The notes beneath the pieces are model-generated. The model was given only the letters and a program-made list of their open reading frames with translations. It was not told the origin of the DNA and did no database searches. Position numbers and translations under genes: made by a program. From Terrimesophilobacter sp963702165 (GTDB taxonomy: Bacteria > Actinomycetota > Actinomycetes > Actinomycetales > Microbacteriaceae), in the NCBI GenBank assembly GCA_963702165.1, contig OY969722.1, positions 124,001 through 188,000 of the forward strand: 64,000 nt of DNA. Reading direction: 5' to 3'. Numbering within the stretch: position 1 is the stretch's first letter; every line of letters starts with the position of its first letter. Below are positions 63,222-64,000 of this stretch, one piece after another.

Positions 63222-63435
63222 GGCCCGACCACGTAGCCGCGTCGTCCGCGCCCGTTCCGGACATCCGCGCCTGTTCCGGACACGCGCGGCAGGTGCTCGG
63301 GGCGCGGATGTCCGGAGGGGGCGCGGACGGGAGTGCGGGTGCGAACCTCCGGAACGGTCGCGCAAGGAAGGCGAGCTGAGCGAAGCCGTCATCCGGTTGG
63401 CGGGAATGCCCGGTCCGGTGGCGGCCCGCCGCGCC
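63222..63435. other. Gap after smc with TTCCGGACATCCGCGC elements
   Basis: No gene seen. Contains TTCCGGACATCCGCGC at about 63255-63270, a second TTCCGGACACGCGC nearby and the inverted form GCGCGGATGTCCGGA at about 63301-63315, able to form a hairpin. The same TTCCGGACATCCGCGC occurs near 28234 in the thiL-rsmD gap. Confidence 0.5.
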
Positions 63436-63441
63436 TAGACT
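63436..63441 (+). promoter_or_regulatory. -10-like box of the MFS gene
   Basis: TAGACT ends six bases before GTG 63448 with no ribosome site, consistent with a leaderless mRNA. Confidence 0.45.
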
Positions 63442-63447
63442 GTCGCA

Positions 63448-64000
63448 GTGATCGACATCGTGCGGGTGCAGAGACGGGTCATCCGCACCTTGGTCCTGGC
63501 GCAGGTGCTCGGCGGAATCGGCCTCGGTGCGACAGTGTCCGTGGGCGCACTGCTTGCCGCAGAGGTCAGTGGCGAAAACGCGCTGTCGGGCATGGCGTCG
63601 ACCATGAGCACGCTCGGAGCGGCGATCATAGCGATACCGTTGGCCCGGATGGCGGTGCAGCGGGGGCGCGCGTTCGCGCTCGCGGCGGGATCGGTCGTCG
63701 GCATCACCGGAGCGGTGCTCGCAACCGTGTCTGCCGCACTCGGATCGTTTCCGCTGCTGATCGTCGCCTTCCTGTTCACCGGCGTAATCGGCGCCACCAA
63801 CCTGCAGGCGCGGTTCGCGGCCACCGACCTTGCTCAGCCGGATCGTCGCGGGCGCCAGCTGTCGATCGTCGTCTGGTCGACGACCATCGGCGCGGTGCTC
63901 GGCCCGAACCTCATCGGCCCGGGGGAGGCGATCGGCGCAGCGCTCGGCCTGCCGACCCTCACCGGCCCGTTCGTCTTCACCGTCGCAGCGCAGATCGCAG
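63448..64000 (+). CDS. Major facilitator superfamily transporter (N-terminal part, 3' truncated)
   Basis: The frame is open to the window edge (184 codons). From GTG 63448 it reads IDIVRVQRRVIRTLVLAQVLGG, then at least five hydrophobic helices: about 14-36, 47-63, 74-96, 100-118 and 137-155. A short basic loop PLARMAVQRGRAFALAAG between helices 2 and 3 is the MFS motif A region, in degenerate form. This is consistent with an MFS efflux protein; the substrate cannot be told from this part. Confidence 0.75.
   Translation, partial: MIDIVRVQRRVIRTLVLAQVLGGIGLGATVSVGALLAAEVSGENALSGMASTMSTLGAAIIAIPLARMAVQRGRAFALAAGSVVGITGAVLATVSAALGSFPLLIVAFLFTGVIGATNLQARFAATDLAQPDRRGRQLSIVVWSTTIGAVLGPNLIGPGEAIGAALGLPTLTGPFVFTVAAQIA

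Noticed and set aside
1..64000. Prophage, insertion sequence, tRNA or rRNA genes
   Set aside because: No integrase, transposase, phage structural gene, terminal inverted repeats with target duplication, or tRNA/rRNA-like sequence was recognised on either strand.

Overview
The window is high-GC, densely coded DNA from an actinomycete. Gene order, many GTG starts, one- to four-base ATGA/GTGA overlaps, leaderless promoters and F420 genes all fit, and Microbacteriaceae is the likeliest family. That family assignment is an inference from gene content. The backbone (leuC-leuD, murA, gpsA, ddl, DUF3515, thiL, rsmD, recG, coaD ... yceD, rpmF, rnc, mutM, smc) broadly follows the order known from other Actinomycetota, with accessory blocks inserted into it.

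Region 1 (1-18.8 kb, all plus strand) is a type VII secretion (T7SS) locus. It opens with the end of a large Ig/fibronectin-III surface protein and a MoxR-DUF58-TgpA-like trio, then a 1495-residue FHA plus triple-ATPase EssC/EccC motor and a WXG100-size protein. Two paralogous export modules follow. Each has a small helical partner, then a large protein with a T7SS-signal-like helical N-terminus, a membrane segment and a variable C-terminus, then accessory genes. The second large protein ends in a lipase-like domain and is followed at once by a small lipoprotein, which suggests a lipase effector with its immunity protein. The locus closes with an FHA protein.

Region 2 (18.9-32.8 kb) is housekeeping: leucine/glutamate-type dehydrogenase, leuCD, murA (one frameshift), plsC, gpsA, ddl, thiL, rsmD, recG, coaD and cofE. 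A 666-bp gene-free stretch between thiL and rsmD holds a degenerate tandem duplication rich in GC palindromes.

Region 3 (32.9-41.0 kb) is a second MoxR/DUF58/transglutaminase block in which DUF58 and TgpA are duplicated. Region 4 (40.9-52.4 kb) pairs a putative coenzyme F420-0 importer with a divergent pyrimidine/hydantoin-type catabolic cluster: nitrilase-family amidohydrolase, dihydropyrimidinase, F420-type LLM oxidoreductase, NMT1-type ABC importer and aminotransferase. With cofE upstream, this suggests F420 salvage.

Region 5 (52.5-64 kb) is yceD-rpmF-rnc-mutM, a sugar ABC importer preceded by a LacI-type operator, a tandem GNAT enzyme, smc and the start of an MFS protein. Between 44.0 and 57.9 kb, genes carry 14 inferred single-base insertions. 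Every one can be explained as one extra G on the plus strand, and removing them restores clean full-length proteins. This looks more like a sequencing or assembly artefact than decay, but it needs checking.
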